Notes under the pieces: model-generated
Told to the model about the DNA's origin: nothing
What the model saw: only the letters and a program-made list of their open reading frames with translations
Database searches by the model: none
NCBI GenBank assembly: GCA_963789005.1
Contig: CAWBIZ010000004.1
Span: forward strand, 310,001-374,000
Origin: DASSUW01 sp963789005
GTDB lineage: Bacteria; Actinomycetota; Thermoleophilia; Solirubrobacterales; Solirubrobacteraceae
Reading direction: 5' to 3'
DNA length: 64,000 nucleotides
Shown: positions 1 through 6,993 of the stretch, in pieces
How positions within the stretch are numbered: the first letter of the stretch is position 1
How the letters are laid out: each line of letters begins with the position of its first letter
Made by a program: the position numbers and the translations under genes

Positions 1-23
1 GAAGCACCTCGCTCTCGGCCGGT

Positions 24-48
24 GCCCGAGGCTAGGAAACGCTCGGGC
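24..48 (-). terminator. Possible hairpin terminator downstream of the spt-like gene
   Basis: A 7-bp perfect inverted repeat (GCCCGAG at 24-30, CTCGGGC at 42-48) lies about 90 bp past the stop of the leftmost minus-strand gene. There is no clear U tract, so it is only a candidate. I see nothing else in bases 1-137; the left edge of the window cuts off whatever lies further downstream. Confidence 0.3.
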
Positions 49-137
49 GATGTTCAACCGCTCCACACGCCGATTCCCCGCAAGCAGCGCCCGATTTCTC
101 ATTCCACGATGAACCGCGCGGCAGAGCGGAAAATGTG

Positions 138-1391
138 CTAAGCGGTGGGCCCGGACGGAAGCGGACCGTGCTCCGCCTCGAAGGCCCGCTTGACAACCGC
201 GAACGCCTCGAGCGCCCGGTCCAGCGTGGCCTCGTCGTGGGTTGCCATGACGCTCGTGCGCAGCAGCGCGCCCGCCGGCGGGACCGCCGGATGCAGCGCC
301 ACGTTGACGTACACGCCGGTGTCGTAGAGCGCGCGCCACAGGAGCACGGCCTTCCAGTCGTCGCCCACCACCACGGGCACGATCGGGGTCACGTGGCCGG
401 AGCCGTCGTCGAGCACCTGCAGGCCCAGCTCGCGCAGCCCGGAGCGCAGGTAGGCGGCGTTCTCGAGCACGCGGGCGAACAGCGGCGGCCCGTCGGCGGA
501 GCGGATGATCCGCAGCGCCGCGAGCGCCGCCCCGACCGAGGCGGGCACGGCCGCGGCGGTGAAGAGGAACGAGCGCGAGGTGACCCGCAGGAAGTCGATC
601 ACCTCGTGTGAGCCGGCGAGGAAGCCGCCGCAGCTGGCCAGCGACTTCGAGAACGTCCCCATGCGCAGGTCGACGTCCGCCTCCACGCCGAACAGCTCGC
701 TGGCGCCGGCGCCGCGGGCGCCGAGCACGCCGGCCGCGTGCGCCTCGTCGACCATCAGCCGCGCCCCGTGCGCCCGGCACAGCTCGACGATCCGCGGCAG
801 GTCGGCGACGTCGCCCTCCATCGAGAACACGCCGTCGACGACGACGAGCACGCCGCCGCCGTCGTCTCCTGCCCGCTCGAGCATCTTCTCGAGCTTGTCG
901 AGCCGCCCGTGGCGGAACGGCCGCAGCTTGGCCCGCGACAGCAGGCAGCCGTCGAGGATCGAGGCGTGGTCGGCCGAGTCGGCGATCACCGTGTCGCCCG
1001 GCCCGAGCAGCGTGGCCAGCGCCCCGAGGTTCGCCTGGTGGCCGGTCGAGAACGTGAGCGCGTCCTCGGTGCCCATCCACTCCGCCAGCTCCCGCTCGAG
1101 CTCGAGGTGCAGGTCGATCGTCCCGTTCAGCAGCCGCGAGCCGGTGAGTCCGGTGCCGAAGCGGTCGAGCGCCTCGTGCGCGGCGGCCAGCACGCGCTCG
1201 TCGCCCGTGAGCCCGAGGTAGTTGTTGGAGCCGAGCATGATCCGCTCGGCGCCCTCCATCTCCACCACCGGCGCGGCCGGCGACTCGAGCCGGCGGAAGT
1301 ACGGGAGCACGTCCGCCTCGCGCGCCGCGCGCAGCTGCTCGGCCCGCTCGTGGCCGCGGACCTTGGCGAAGATGTCGATGGCGGTCGGCAT
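138..1391 (-). CDS. spt: Serine palmitoyltransferase-type alpha-oxoamine synthase
   Basis: A PLP-dependent aminotransferase-fold enzyme of 417 residues that would condense an amino acid with an acyl thioester. Visible motifs are GSRLLNGT (about 84-91), FSTGHQANLG (114-123), DHASILDG (141-148), GVFSMEGD (187-194), VDEAHAAG (214-221; PLP-ring His and Asp) and GTFSKS (245-250) with the PLP lysine at about 249. GTFSKS is typical of serine palmitoyltransferases, while KBL and BioF usually carry GTLGKA or GTLSKA. Length fits the soluble bacterial enzyme. The ATG at 1391 is the first good start; the open frame upstream belongs to the opposite gene. It is divergent from the GNAT gene by 15 bp. The neighbouring FA2H-type hydroxylase favours the sphingolipid reading over biotin or threonine metabolism, and no bio genes are nearby. 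The alternative is another AONS/KBL enzyme. Confidence 0.75.
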   Translation of the reverse strand: MPTAIDIFAKVRGHERAEQLRAAREADVLPYFRRLESPAAPVVEMEGAERIMLGSNNYLGLTGDERVLAAAHEALDRFGTGLTGSRLLNGTIDLHLELERELAEWMGTEDALTFSTGHQANLGALATLLGPGDTVIADSADHASILDGCLLSRAKLRPFRHGRLDKLEKMLERAGDDGGGVLVVVDGVFSMEGDVADLPRIVELCRAHGARLMVDEAHAAGVLGARGAGASELFGVEADVDLRMGTFSKSLASCGGFLAGSHEVIDFLRVTSRSFLFTAAAVPASVGAALAALRIIRSADGPPLFARVLENAAYLRSGLRELGLQVLDDGSGHVTPIVPVVVGDDWKAVLLWRALYDTGVYVNVALHPAVPPAGALLRTSVMATHDEATLDRALEAFAVVKRAFEAEHGPLPSGPTA

Positions 1392-1396
1392 ATAGG
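1391..1396 (+). promoter_or_regulatory. Probable -10 box of a leaderless promoter for the GNAT gene
   Basis: TATAGG at 1391-1396 ends 10 bases before the GTG at 1407, which puts the expected transcription start within a few bases of the start codon. The box overlaps the start codon of the divergent spt-like gene. No strong -35 is visible. The 15-bp gap leaves no room for ordinary leaders on both sides. Confidence 0.4.
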
Positions 1397-1406
1397 GTGC
1401 GCTCTC

Positions 1407-2540
1407 GTGTCGCTTGACGTGCGTCCCGTCCGAGGGCTGCGGGACCTGCGGAAGTTCGTCGACCTCCCGTACCGGCTGCACTCTAACTCGCCGGTCTGGG
1501 TGCCTCCGCTGCGCCTCGAGCGCTACCTGTTCCTCTCCCGCCGCCTGAACGCGTTCTTCGAGCACGGCGACGCGCAGCTCTTCCTCGCCGAGCGCGACGG
1601 GGTGGTCGTGGGCCGCATCAGCGCGCAGTACGACGACGCCTTCAACGCGTTCCACGGCAACCGCTGGGGGATGTTCGGCTTCCTCGAGCTGGCCGACGAT
1701 CCCGAGGTGCTGCCCGCGCTGCTGGCGGCCGCCGAGGGCTGGCTGCGCGCCCGCGGTCGCGACCACATGATCGGCCCGATGGACTTCACGATCAACGACG
1801 AGTCCGGCGTGATGATCGAGGGCTTCGAGCGCGAGCCGATGGTCAAGCAGCCCTGGCACCCGCCGTACTACGCCGCGCGCTGCGAGCAGGCCGGCCTGGC
1901 CAAGGCGGTCGACCTGCTGATGTGGGAGCTGCACATCTCCGACCGCTCGAAGATCCTGCCGGTGATCTTCAAGCTCGCCGGCGAGGTCGAGCCGCGGCAC
2001 GGGATCCGCGTCCGCAAGATGTCCCGCCGCAGCCTGCGGCGCGACCTCGATCGCTTCGCCGAGGTCTACAACGCGGCGTGGAGCGAGAACTGGGGCTTCG
2101 CGCCCTACGGCAAGGCCGACCTCGACCAGTACGCGCAGGAGATGCAGCTCGTCTTCGACCCGCACTGGTTCATGGTCGCCGAGACCGCCGAGGGCGAGAC
2201 CGTCGCCGTGGCGATCACGGCGCCGGACATCAACCAGGTCCTCAAGCGCATGAACGGGCGGCTGCTGCCGCTCGGCTGGTGGCACTTCCTGCGCCGCCGC
2301 CGGATCATCGACCGCGTGCGCGTGGGCTTCCTCGGGGTCAAGCCCGAGTTCCAGCACACCGGCGTGGCCGCGGCCATGTACGTCGAGCACTTCGACATGG
2401 CGACCGTCACCCCGCAGAAGTGGGGCGAGATGGGCTGGATCCTCGAGACCAACCGCAACATGAACCGCGCGATGGAGGCCATGGGCGGGCGCGTGGTGCG
2501 GCGCTTCCGGGTGTACGAGCTTCCGATTAGGCCGTCCTAA
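1407..2540 (+). CDS. GNAT-fold acyltransferase, bacterial ceramide synthase-like
   Basis: A 377-residue protein of a large family usually annotated as N-acetyltransferase or hypothetical. The N-terminal part has the family-like stretches NSPVWVPPL (about 27-35) and VVGRISAQYDD (about 69-79). The C-terminal GNAT fold shows RVRVGFLGVKPEFQHTGVAA, in which V-x-P-x-x-(Q/R)-x-x-G resembles the acyl-CoA-binding loop, and an ILETN-N strand near the end. The bacterial ceramide synthase described in Caulobacter belongs, as I recall, to this type of GNAT protein and acylates the SPT product. Here it is divergent from the SPT-like gene and 16 bp upstream of an FA2H-type hydroxylase, so a ceramide synthase role is a context-based inference. 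GTG at 1407 was chosen because the SPT coding region occupies the sequence before it. The alternative is an acyltransferase with another substrate. Confidence 0.6.
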   Translation: MSLDVRPVRGLRDLRKFVDLPYRLHSNSPVWVPPLRLERYLFLSRRLNAFFEHGDAQLFLAERDGVVVGRISAQYDDAFNAFHGNRWGMFGFLELADDPEVLPALLAAAEGWLRARGRDHMIGPMDFTINDESGVMIEGFEREPMVKQPWHPPYYAARCEQAGLAKAVDLLMWELHISDRSKILPVIFKLAGEVEPRHGIRVRKMSRRSLRRDLDRFAEVYNAAWSENWGFAPYGKADLDQYAQEMQLVFDPHWFMVAETAEGETVAVAITAPDINQVLKRMNGRLLPLGWWHFLRRRRIIDRVRVGFLGVKPEFQHTGVAAAMYVEHFDMATVTPQKWGEMGWILETNRNMNRAMEAMGGRVVRRFRVYELPIRPS

Positions 2541-2556
2541 GTTGTACCGTTTGGGA

Positions 2557-3165
2557 ATGTTGCGCTCGGACCAACTGAAGGCCTCCCCACCGATGTTCCA
2601 GTCGCCGCTCCTCGACCGCTTCACGCGCGTGCACCCGGTCGTGCCGGTGCTCATCTATCTCCCCGTGATCGCGCTCATGCTCGTGCTCGCCGCCAGCGGC
2701 GACGGCTGGTGGGACACCGCCGGCCTCGTGCTGATCGGCTACGCCGCGTGGACGCTGTTCGAGTACTGGCTGCACCGGCTGGTGTTCCACTTCGAGCCCG
2801 AGAAGGGCATCGGCGCGCGCCTGCACTGGATGATCCACGGCGTCCACCACGACCATCCGAACGACCCGATGCGGCTGGTGATGCCGCCGGCGGCCAGCAT
2901 CCCGCTGGCGATCGTCGTGATCGGGGCCATGTTCGCGATCGCGGGCACCGTGCACGCTCCCGGCGTCGCGGCCGGGTTCCTGATCGGCTACCTGATCTAC
3001 GACGAGATGCACTACGCGATGCACCATCACGTGCCCAAGTCGCGGCTCGGCAAGCGCCTGCGGGAGCTGCACATGCGCCACCACTTCCAGGACGACGAGC
3101 GGGGCTTCGGCATCAGCGCCCCCTACTGGGACGTCGTGTTCCGGACCTCCACCGAGCGGCGATGA
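2557..3165 (+). CDS. Fatty acid 2-hydroxylase-type (FA hydroxylase superfamily) membrane enzyme
   Basis: A 202-residue integral membrane di-iron hydroxylase. The histidine clusters are all visible: H73-x4-H78 in WLHRLVFH, H90 and H94, HGVHH (94-98), HYAMHHH (152-158), and HMRHH (172-176). The stretch HGVHHDHPNDPMRLVMPP (94-111) closely matches the signature of FA2H/Scs7 enzymes, which put a hydroxyl on carbon 2 of the N-acyl chain of ceramides. About four membrane segments are seen (about 29-46, 55-70, 113-130, 136-150). ATG at 2557 is preferred; TTG at 2542 and ATG at 2593 are in frame. It begins 16 bp after the GNAT gene, so the two are probably co-transcribed. Sterol or carotenoid hydroxylase is possible, but the RLVMPP motif argues for a fatty-acyl substrate. 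Confidence 0.8.
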   Translation: MLRSDQLKASPPMFQSPLLDRFTRVHPVVPVLIYLPVIALMLVLAASGDGWWDTAGLVLIGYAAWTLFEYWLHRLVFHFEPEKGIGARLHWMIHGVHHDHPNDPMRLVMPPAASIPLAIVVIGAMFAIAGTVHAPGVAAGFLIGYLIYDEMHYAMHHHVPKSRLGKRLRELHMRHHFQDDERGFGISAPYWDVVFRTSTERR

Positions 3166-3202
3166 CGCAGCCATCCGTGCGCTGCTTCATGCTGTCGTCT
3201 TC

Positions 3203-3475
3203 GTGAACGAGACGGACGAAGACGAGGGCGAGGTCGTCGACGGGCTGCCCGTCGTCTCCGAGCCCAGGGTGATCGAGAGCACGCGGGCCGCCGTGCCGGC
3301 ACGCCAGGCGGCCGCGCTCGCGGCCACCGGCTTCGTGGCCGGCGCCGCCACCGTCGCGGTCGTCTCCCGCCGCCGCTCGCGGGTGTCGCGCCGGCGCCGC
3401 AAGGCCGGAGCGCTCGGGCAGATCGTCAGCTCGAACTCGTTCCTCGTCGACGTCCACCTGCTGCGCCGGGATTGA
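3203..3475 (+). CDS. Small hypothetical protein with one hydrophobic segment
   Basis: A 90-residue protein I do not recognise. It has an acidic N-terminus (NETDEDEGEVVDGLP), an alanine/valine-rich stretch (about 34-54) that could cross the membrane, then a very basic patch (RRRSRVSRRRRK), and ends VDVHLLRRD. The GTG at 3203 follows the hydroxylase by 37 bp. Its stop overlaps the TTG start of the DNA glycosylase gene (shared bases 3472-3475), suggesting translational coupling. Function is unknown; the acidic/hydrophobic/basic layout would suit a small membrane-anchored protein. Confidence 0.55.
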   Translation: MNETDEDEGEVVDGLPVVSEPRVIESTRAAVPARQAAALAATGFVAGAATVAVVSRRRSRVSRRRRKAGALGQIVSSNSFLVDVHLLRRD

Positions 3476-4419
3476 CCGCCGCGGTCGAGGTCCGCGTCGA
3501 GGTCCGGCCGCCGTGGCCGTTCCGGCTCGGCGGCGGCTCGGCCGACGGGCTGCTGCGACGGCGCGGGGCCGCCCTGCAGCGGCTCCTGCGCGTCGGCGGC
3601 GAGCCCGTCCTCGTAGGCGTGGTGCAGCCCGCGCGCGACCGCGTGCTGTTCGCCGCCCGCGCGGCGACGGCGGCCGCGGCGCACGAGGGGATCGCGCGGA
3701 TGCGCTTCGCGCTGGCGGTCGACGACGATCTGCGGCCGTTCTACGACCGCTTCCGGGATGACCGCGTGATCGGCCGCGCCGTGCGCTCGCACCCGGCTCT
3801 GCGCGTGCGCCGCAAGCCGTATCCGTGGGAGTCGCTGCTGGCGGCGATCACCGAGCAGCTGATCGAGTTCCATCGCGCGGCGGCGATCCAGCGCCGCCTG
3901 CACGCCGCCTACGGCTACCGCTGCCCGCAGACCGGGATGCGCGACGCGACCCCGGCCGCCGCGCTCGCGGTCGAGGCGCCGGCGCGGCTGTGCGCGTATG
4001 AGCTCGCGCCCAAGCGCGCGGTCGCGCTGCGCCGCTGCGCCGCGGGCGTGGCGAGCGGCCGGATCGACGTCGCCGACCACGACGTGCGGCGCCTGCGCGC
4101 GATCCGCGAGATCGGCCCGTGGACGGTCGAGATGCTCGCGCTCCACGGCCACGGCCGCTACGACCTCGTCCCGGCCGGCGACGTCGGGTTCCTGAAGATC
4201 GTCGGGCGCCTGGCGACCGGCAACCCGAAGGCGCGCGCCGACGAGGCCGAGGTGCGCGGCTTCTTCGAGCCCTACGGCGAGTGGAAGGGCCTGGCCGGCG
4301 AGTTCCTGCGCGTGGCCGCGGCCTCAGGCCTCACTCCAGCCCCGAGGTCCCCGGATCGACGCCCTCGCCCGGCAGGAACTCGTTGGTCAGCGGCGGGCGA
4401 TCGGCGGGTGGCTGCGTGA
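3472..4419 (+). CDS. DNA-3-methyladenine glycosylase II-like (AlkA/HhH-GPD family)
   Basis: A base-excision glycosylase of about 315 residues that would remove alkylated purines. The C-terminal half carries the helix-hairpin-helix/GPD motif: LRAIREIGPWTVEMLALHG (about 204-222) followed by DLVPAGDVG, whose Asp is the catalytic position. An N-terminal AlkA-like domain precedes PYPWESLLAAITEQLIEFHRA, typical of the family. The TTG at 3472 overlaps the upstream TGA. The last roughly 29 codons overlap the 3' end of the convergent substrate-binding protein gene (4331-4419), so the tail after ASGLTPAPR may be extra. A general DNA repair role is expected, with no sign of damage regulation here. Confidence 0.75.
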   Translation: MTAAVEVRVEVRPPWPFRLGGGSADGLLRRRGAALQRLLRVGGEPVLVGVVQPARDRVLFAARAATAAAAHEGIARMRFALAVDDDLRPFYDRFRDDRVIGRAVRSHPALRVRRKPYPWESLLAAITEQLIEFHRAAAIQRRLHAAYGYRCPQTGMRDATPAAALAVEAPARLCAYELAPKRAVALRRCAAGVASGRIDVADHDVRRLRAIREIGPWTVEMLALHGHGRYDLVPAGDVGFLKIVGRLATGNPKARADEAEVRGFFEPYGEWKGLAGEFLRVAAASGLTPAPRSPDRRPRPAGTRWSAAGDRRVAA

Positions 4420-5365
4420 TCAGCTCGTTCGCGCGCATCCAGCGCTCGTAGGCCGCCCACTCGGCCGGGTCCTGGAAGCCGAACGGCCGCTCCTCGTCCT
4501 CGGGGAAGAAGACCGGCAGCGTGGCCTTGACGACGGCCTGCTGCAACCCGCGGTCGAGCCCGCCGTCGGCGTCCAGCAGGGCGTCCACGCCCGCCTCGGG
4601 CCGCTGCTCGAGCAGCTCGTGCCCGCGCGCGGTCGCCTGCAGGAAGCGGCGCAGGCGCGACCCGCCCTCAGGGTTCAGGTCGTCCTCGCGGGCGACGAAG
4701 ATCAGCTCGTTGTAGGTCGGCACGCCGAGGTCGTCCATGCGCAGGATCTGCGGCTTGCGCCCGCGCCGCTGGAGGTCGACGCCCTCGTAGTTCCAGAACG
4801 CGCCCAGGGTGGCGTCGACCTGCCGCGAGAGCATCGCCTGCGTGAGCTTGAAGCCGACGTTGGTCTCCTTGACCGAGTCGGGATCGACCCCCGCCCGCTC
4901 GAGGATCGTGCGCAGGTAGGCCGACTGGTAGGCCAGGCCCGAGGTCCCCACGCGCTTGCCGGCGAGCTGCTCGGGCCGCGCGATGGCGCTCTCGCCGAGC
5001 GACATCAGGCTCGTGAGCGGCTGCTGGACGAGCGCGCCGACGGACACCAGCTCGGCGCCCTTGTCGCGGGCGAGCAGGAGCTCGGGCTCGTACGAGATCG
5101 CCAGGTCGACGCGGCCGGCCTGCAGGAGCTTGAGCGGCGCCGCGGCGTCGGGCGGCGGCTGGATCTCCACGTCCAGCCCGGCCTTCTCGTACTCGCCGCT
5201 GGCCTGGGCGGCGTAGATCCCGGCGTGATCGGCGTTCGGGAAGTAGTCGAGCATGACGGTGAACGGCTCGGTGCGTCCCGATCCGGCGCCGGACGGCTCG
5301 GGCTTCTCGCCGCAGCCGGCGAGCGCGGCGGCGAAGACCAGAAGCAGGGGGAGCGCGCGCTTCAT
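4331..5365 (-). CDS. NMT1/THI5-like ABC substrate-binding lipoprotein (thiamine precursor uptake)
   Basis: A 344-residue lipoprotein: the signal peptide MKRALPLLLVFAAALAGC ends in a lipobox with the lipidated Cys at about 18. The mature part starts FTVMLDYFPNADHAGIYAAQ, which is the NMT1/THI5 family pattern seen in ThiY proteins that bind formylaminopyrimidine or hydroxymethylpyrimidine. It is the last gene of a three-gene operon; its ATG (5365) overlaps the permease stop as ATGA. The TPP riboswitch before the first gene links the system to thiamine rather than to sulfonates or nitrate, which use related binding proteins. The exact ligand (HMP, formyl-HMP or thiamine) cannot be read from sequence. 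Confidence 0.82.
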   Translation of the reverse strand: MKRALPLLLVFAAALAGCGEKPEPSGAGSGRTEPFTVMLDYFPNADHAGIYAAQASGEYEKAGLDVEIQPPPDAAAPLKLLQAGRVDLAISYEPELLLARDKGAELVSVGALVQQPLTSLMSLGESAIARPEQLAGKRVGTSGLAYQSAYLRTILERAGVDPDSVKETNVGFKLTQAMLSRQVDATLGAFWNYEGVDLQRRGRKPQILRMDDLGVPTYNELIFVAREDDLNPEGGSRLRRFLQATARGHELLEQRPEAGVDALLDADGGLDRGLQQAVVKATLPVFFPEDEERPFGFQDPAEWAAYERWMRANELITQPPADRPPLTNEFLPGEGVDPGTSGLE

Positions 5366-6108
5366 GGGCCTCCGGGAGTCGTGCGTGGCGTCCAGTCGAC
5401 GACGCGGCGCTCGAGCAGTGCGAAGGCGCCGTAGAGCGCGACGGCGAGCAGGAACAGCAGCAGCGTGGCCGCGAACGCGCGGGCGGTGGCGAGCTGGCCG
5501 TTGGCGGTCAGCAGCGCGTGGCCGAGCCCTTCGCTGGACCCGGACCACTCCGCGAACACCGCCCCGATCACCGCCACCGCGGCGGCGACCTTGATGCCCG
5601 TGAAGGCGGCGGGGAGCGCGCTCGGCAGCTCGAGCATGCGCAGCGTCTGCCAGCGCGTGGCGTCGAGCGAGCGCAGCAGCTTGCGCGCGTCGGCGTCGGC
5701 GTCGCGCAGCCCGTCGTAGAGGTTGATCGCGACCGGGAAGAAGCACACCAGCGCCACCAGCAGCACCTTGGGCGCGAGCCCGAAGCCGAGCACGAGCACC
5801 ACCAGCGGCGCGATCACCGGCACGGGCACGGCCTGCGAGCCGATCACCAGCGGTCGCAGCGCGCGGGCGGCGGCGGGGGAGACGTGCATCGCGATCCCGA
5901 GCGCGGCACCGGCGGCGATCGCGGCGGCGAGGCCGAGCAGGACCTCCCAGCTCGTCACCGCGAGGTCGGGCGCCAGCAGGTCGCGATCCGTCCACAGCGC
6001 TTCGGCGACCTGGGTCGGCGCCGGGAGGATCAGCTCGTCGACCAGCCCCGCTCGCACGATCGCCTCCCAGGCGCCGAGGGCGGCGAGGACGATGGCGGCC
6101 GCGATCAT
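5362..6108 (-). CDS. ABC transporter permease (ThiX/SsuC-like)
   Basis: A 248-residue inner-membrane permease of the BPD_transp_1 family with about six membrane segments. The cytoplasmic coupling (EAA) loop is recognisable around LLRSLDATRWQTLRMLELPSALPAAFTGIK (about 144-173), with the G replaced locally but the P-A-x-F/L-P spacing kept. It overlaps the ATPase gene before it (ATGA at 6105-6108) and the binding-protein gene after it. Together the three form an importer for a thiamine precursor, judged by the riboswitch at the head of the operon. Confidence 0.85.
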   Translation of the reverse strand: MIAAAIVLAALGAWEAIVRAGLVDELILPAPTQVAEALWTDRDLLAPDLAVTSWEVLLGLAAAIAAGAALGIAMHVSPAAARALRPLVIGSQAVPVPVIAPLVVLVLGFGLAPKVLLVALVCFFPVAINLYDGLRDADADARKLLRSLDATRWQTLRMLELPSALPAAFTGIKVAAAVAVIGAVFAEWSGSSEGLGHALLTANGQLATARAFAATLLLFLLAVALYGAFALLERRVVDWTPRTTPGGP

Positions 6109-6905
6109 GTGCGGCCTCCCGGCAGGCCGAGATCGCGCGGCTGCGGCTCGTCGCCCGCCCCGAGGGCGCAAAGCGCGTGCTCGCGCAAGGCCACCACGTC
6201 CGCGGCTGTCCGCTGGCGGGGTCGCCCCAGGGGGACGTCGAGGGTTTCCACCACGCGGCCGGGGCGCGCCGACAGCAGCACGATTCGGTCGGCCAGCAGC
6301 ACCGCCTCCTCGACGTCGTGGGTGACGAGCAGAACTGTGCGCGGCTCGTGCTGCAGCGCATCGGCGAGCCAGCGCTGCATCTGCGTGCGCGTGAGCGCGT
6401 CGAGCGCGCCGAACGGCTCGTCGAGGCACAGCACCGGCCGGCCGGCGAGCAGGGTGCGCAGGAACGCCACGCGCTGGCGCATCCCGCCCGACAGCTCGCG
6501 CGGCCGGGCGCGCTCGAAGCCCTCGAGCCCGAAGGCGGCGAAGTGCTCGTGGGCGGCGGCCCGCGCAGCGGCCCGGCCCGTCCCGCCCACCCGCAGGGCG
6601 AGCGCCGCGTTGTCGAGCGCCGACAGCCACGGCAGCAATCCGTCGCGCTGCGGCATCAGCGCGGCCGGCGCGGCGTCGACGGTCCCGGCGTCCGGCGCAG
6701 TCAGCCCGCACACGAGCTCGAGCAGGGTCGACTTCCCGCACCCGCTCGGCCCGACGACGGCCACCACCTCGCGCGGTGCGGCGCGCAGCGACACGTCCTC
6801 GAGCGCCTGCACGGCGCCGAACGCCTTCCGCACGCCGGCGACGGCGATCCCGCCGCCGAAGCCGTCACGCGCGTCCGCGCCGCGATCCTGGACCTGCGTC
6901 TCCAT
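6105..6905 (-). CDS. ABC transporter ATP-binding protein (ThiZ-like)
   Basis: A 266-residue ATPase with Walker A GPSGCGKST (about 53-61), the ABC signature LSGGMRQR (about 137-144), Walker B VLCLDEPFGALD, and the switch histidine in THDVEEA. It is most like the SsuB/TauB/ThiZ group. The start is ATG 6905: the in-frame ATG at 6923 lies inside the conserved UAAUGCC core of the TPP riboswitch and should not be used, and AAGGGAG directly before 6905 is the ribosome-binding site. It is the first gene of the transporter operon, with the riboswitch ending on its Shine-Dalgarno. Confidence 0.88.
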   Translation of the reverse strand: METQVQDRGADARDGFGGGIAVAGVRKAFGAVQALEDVSLRAAPREVVAVVGPSGCGKSTLLELVCGLTAPDAGTVDAAPAALMPQRDGLLPWLSALDNAALALRVGGTGRAAARAAAHEHFAAFGLEGFERARPRELSGGMRQRVAFLRTLLAGRPVLCLDEPFGALDALTRTQMQRWLADALQHEPRTVLLVTHDVEEAVLLADRIVLLSARPGRVVETLDVPLGRPRQRTAADVVALREHALCALGAGDEPQPRDLGLPGGRT

Positions 6906-6907
6906 CG

Positions 6908-6993
6908 CTCCCTTCGCGGGCATTACCCCACAGGTTCGAAGGGTCAGCGCCGCCGTCGGGCGCTATCTCAGCCGGCCTGCCGCCAGCCCCCCT
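6908..6993 (-). ncRNA. TPP riboswitch (THI element)
   Basis: On the minus strand the conserved cores of the thiamine pyrophosphate aptamer appear in order: a GGGG-rich 5' arm (about 6993-6983), GGCTGAGA with CTGAGA at 6971-6966, ACCCTTCGAACCTG at 6944-6931, then GGTAATGCCCGCG with TAATGCC at 6925-6919 and the 3' GCGAAGGGAG ending at 6908. The purine-rich 3' end is also the Shine-Dalgarno of the ATPase gene (start 6905), so control is probably at translation: bound TPP would hide the ribosome-binding site. The 5' third of the aptamer lies inside the 3' coding end of the upstream MFS gene, whose TGA stop (6970-6968) is part of CUGAGA. Confidence 0.93.

Noticed and set aside
138..1391. BioF or KBL as the product of the first gene
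   Set aside because: GTFSKS instead of GTLSKA/GTLGKA, no bio or tdh neighbours, and the FA2H-type gene nearby favour SPT. Kept as an alternative because motif evidence is not decisive.
6906..6923. In-frame ATG at 6923 as start of the ATPase gene
   Set aside because: It lies in the invariant UAAUGCC core of the TPP riboswitch and has no ribosome-binding site. ATG 6905 follows AAGGGAG directly.
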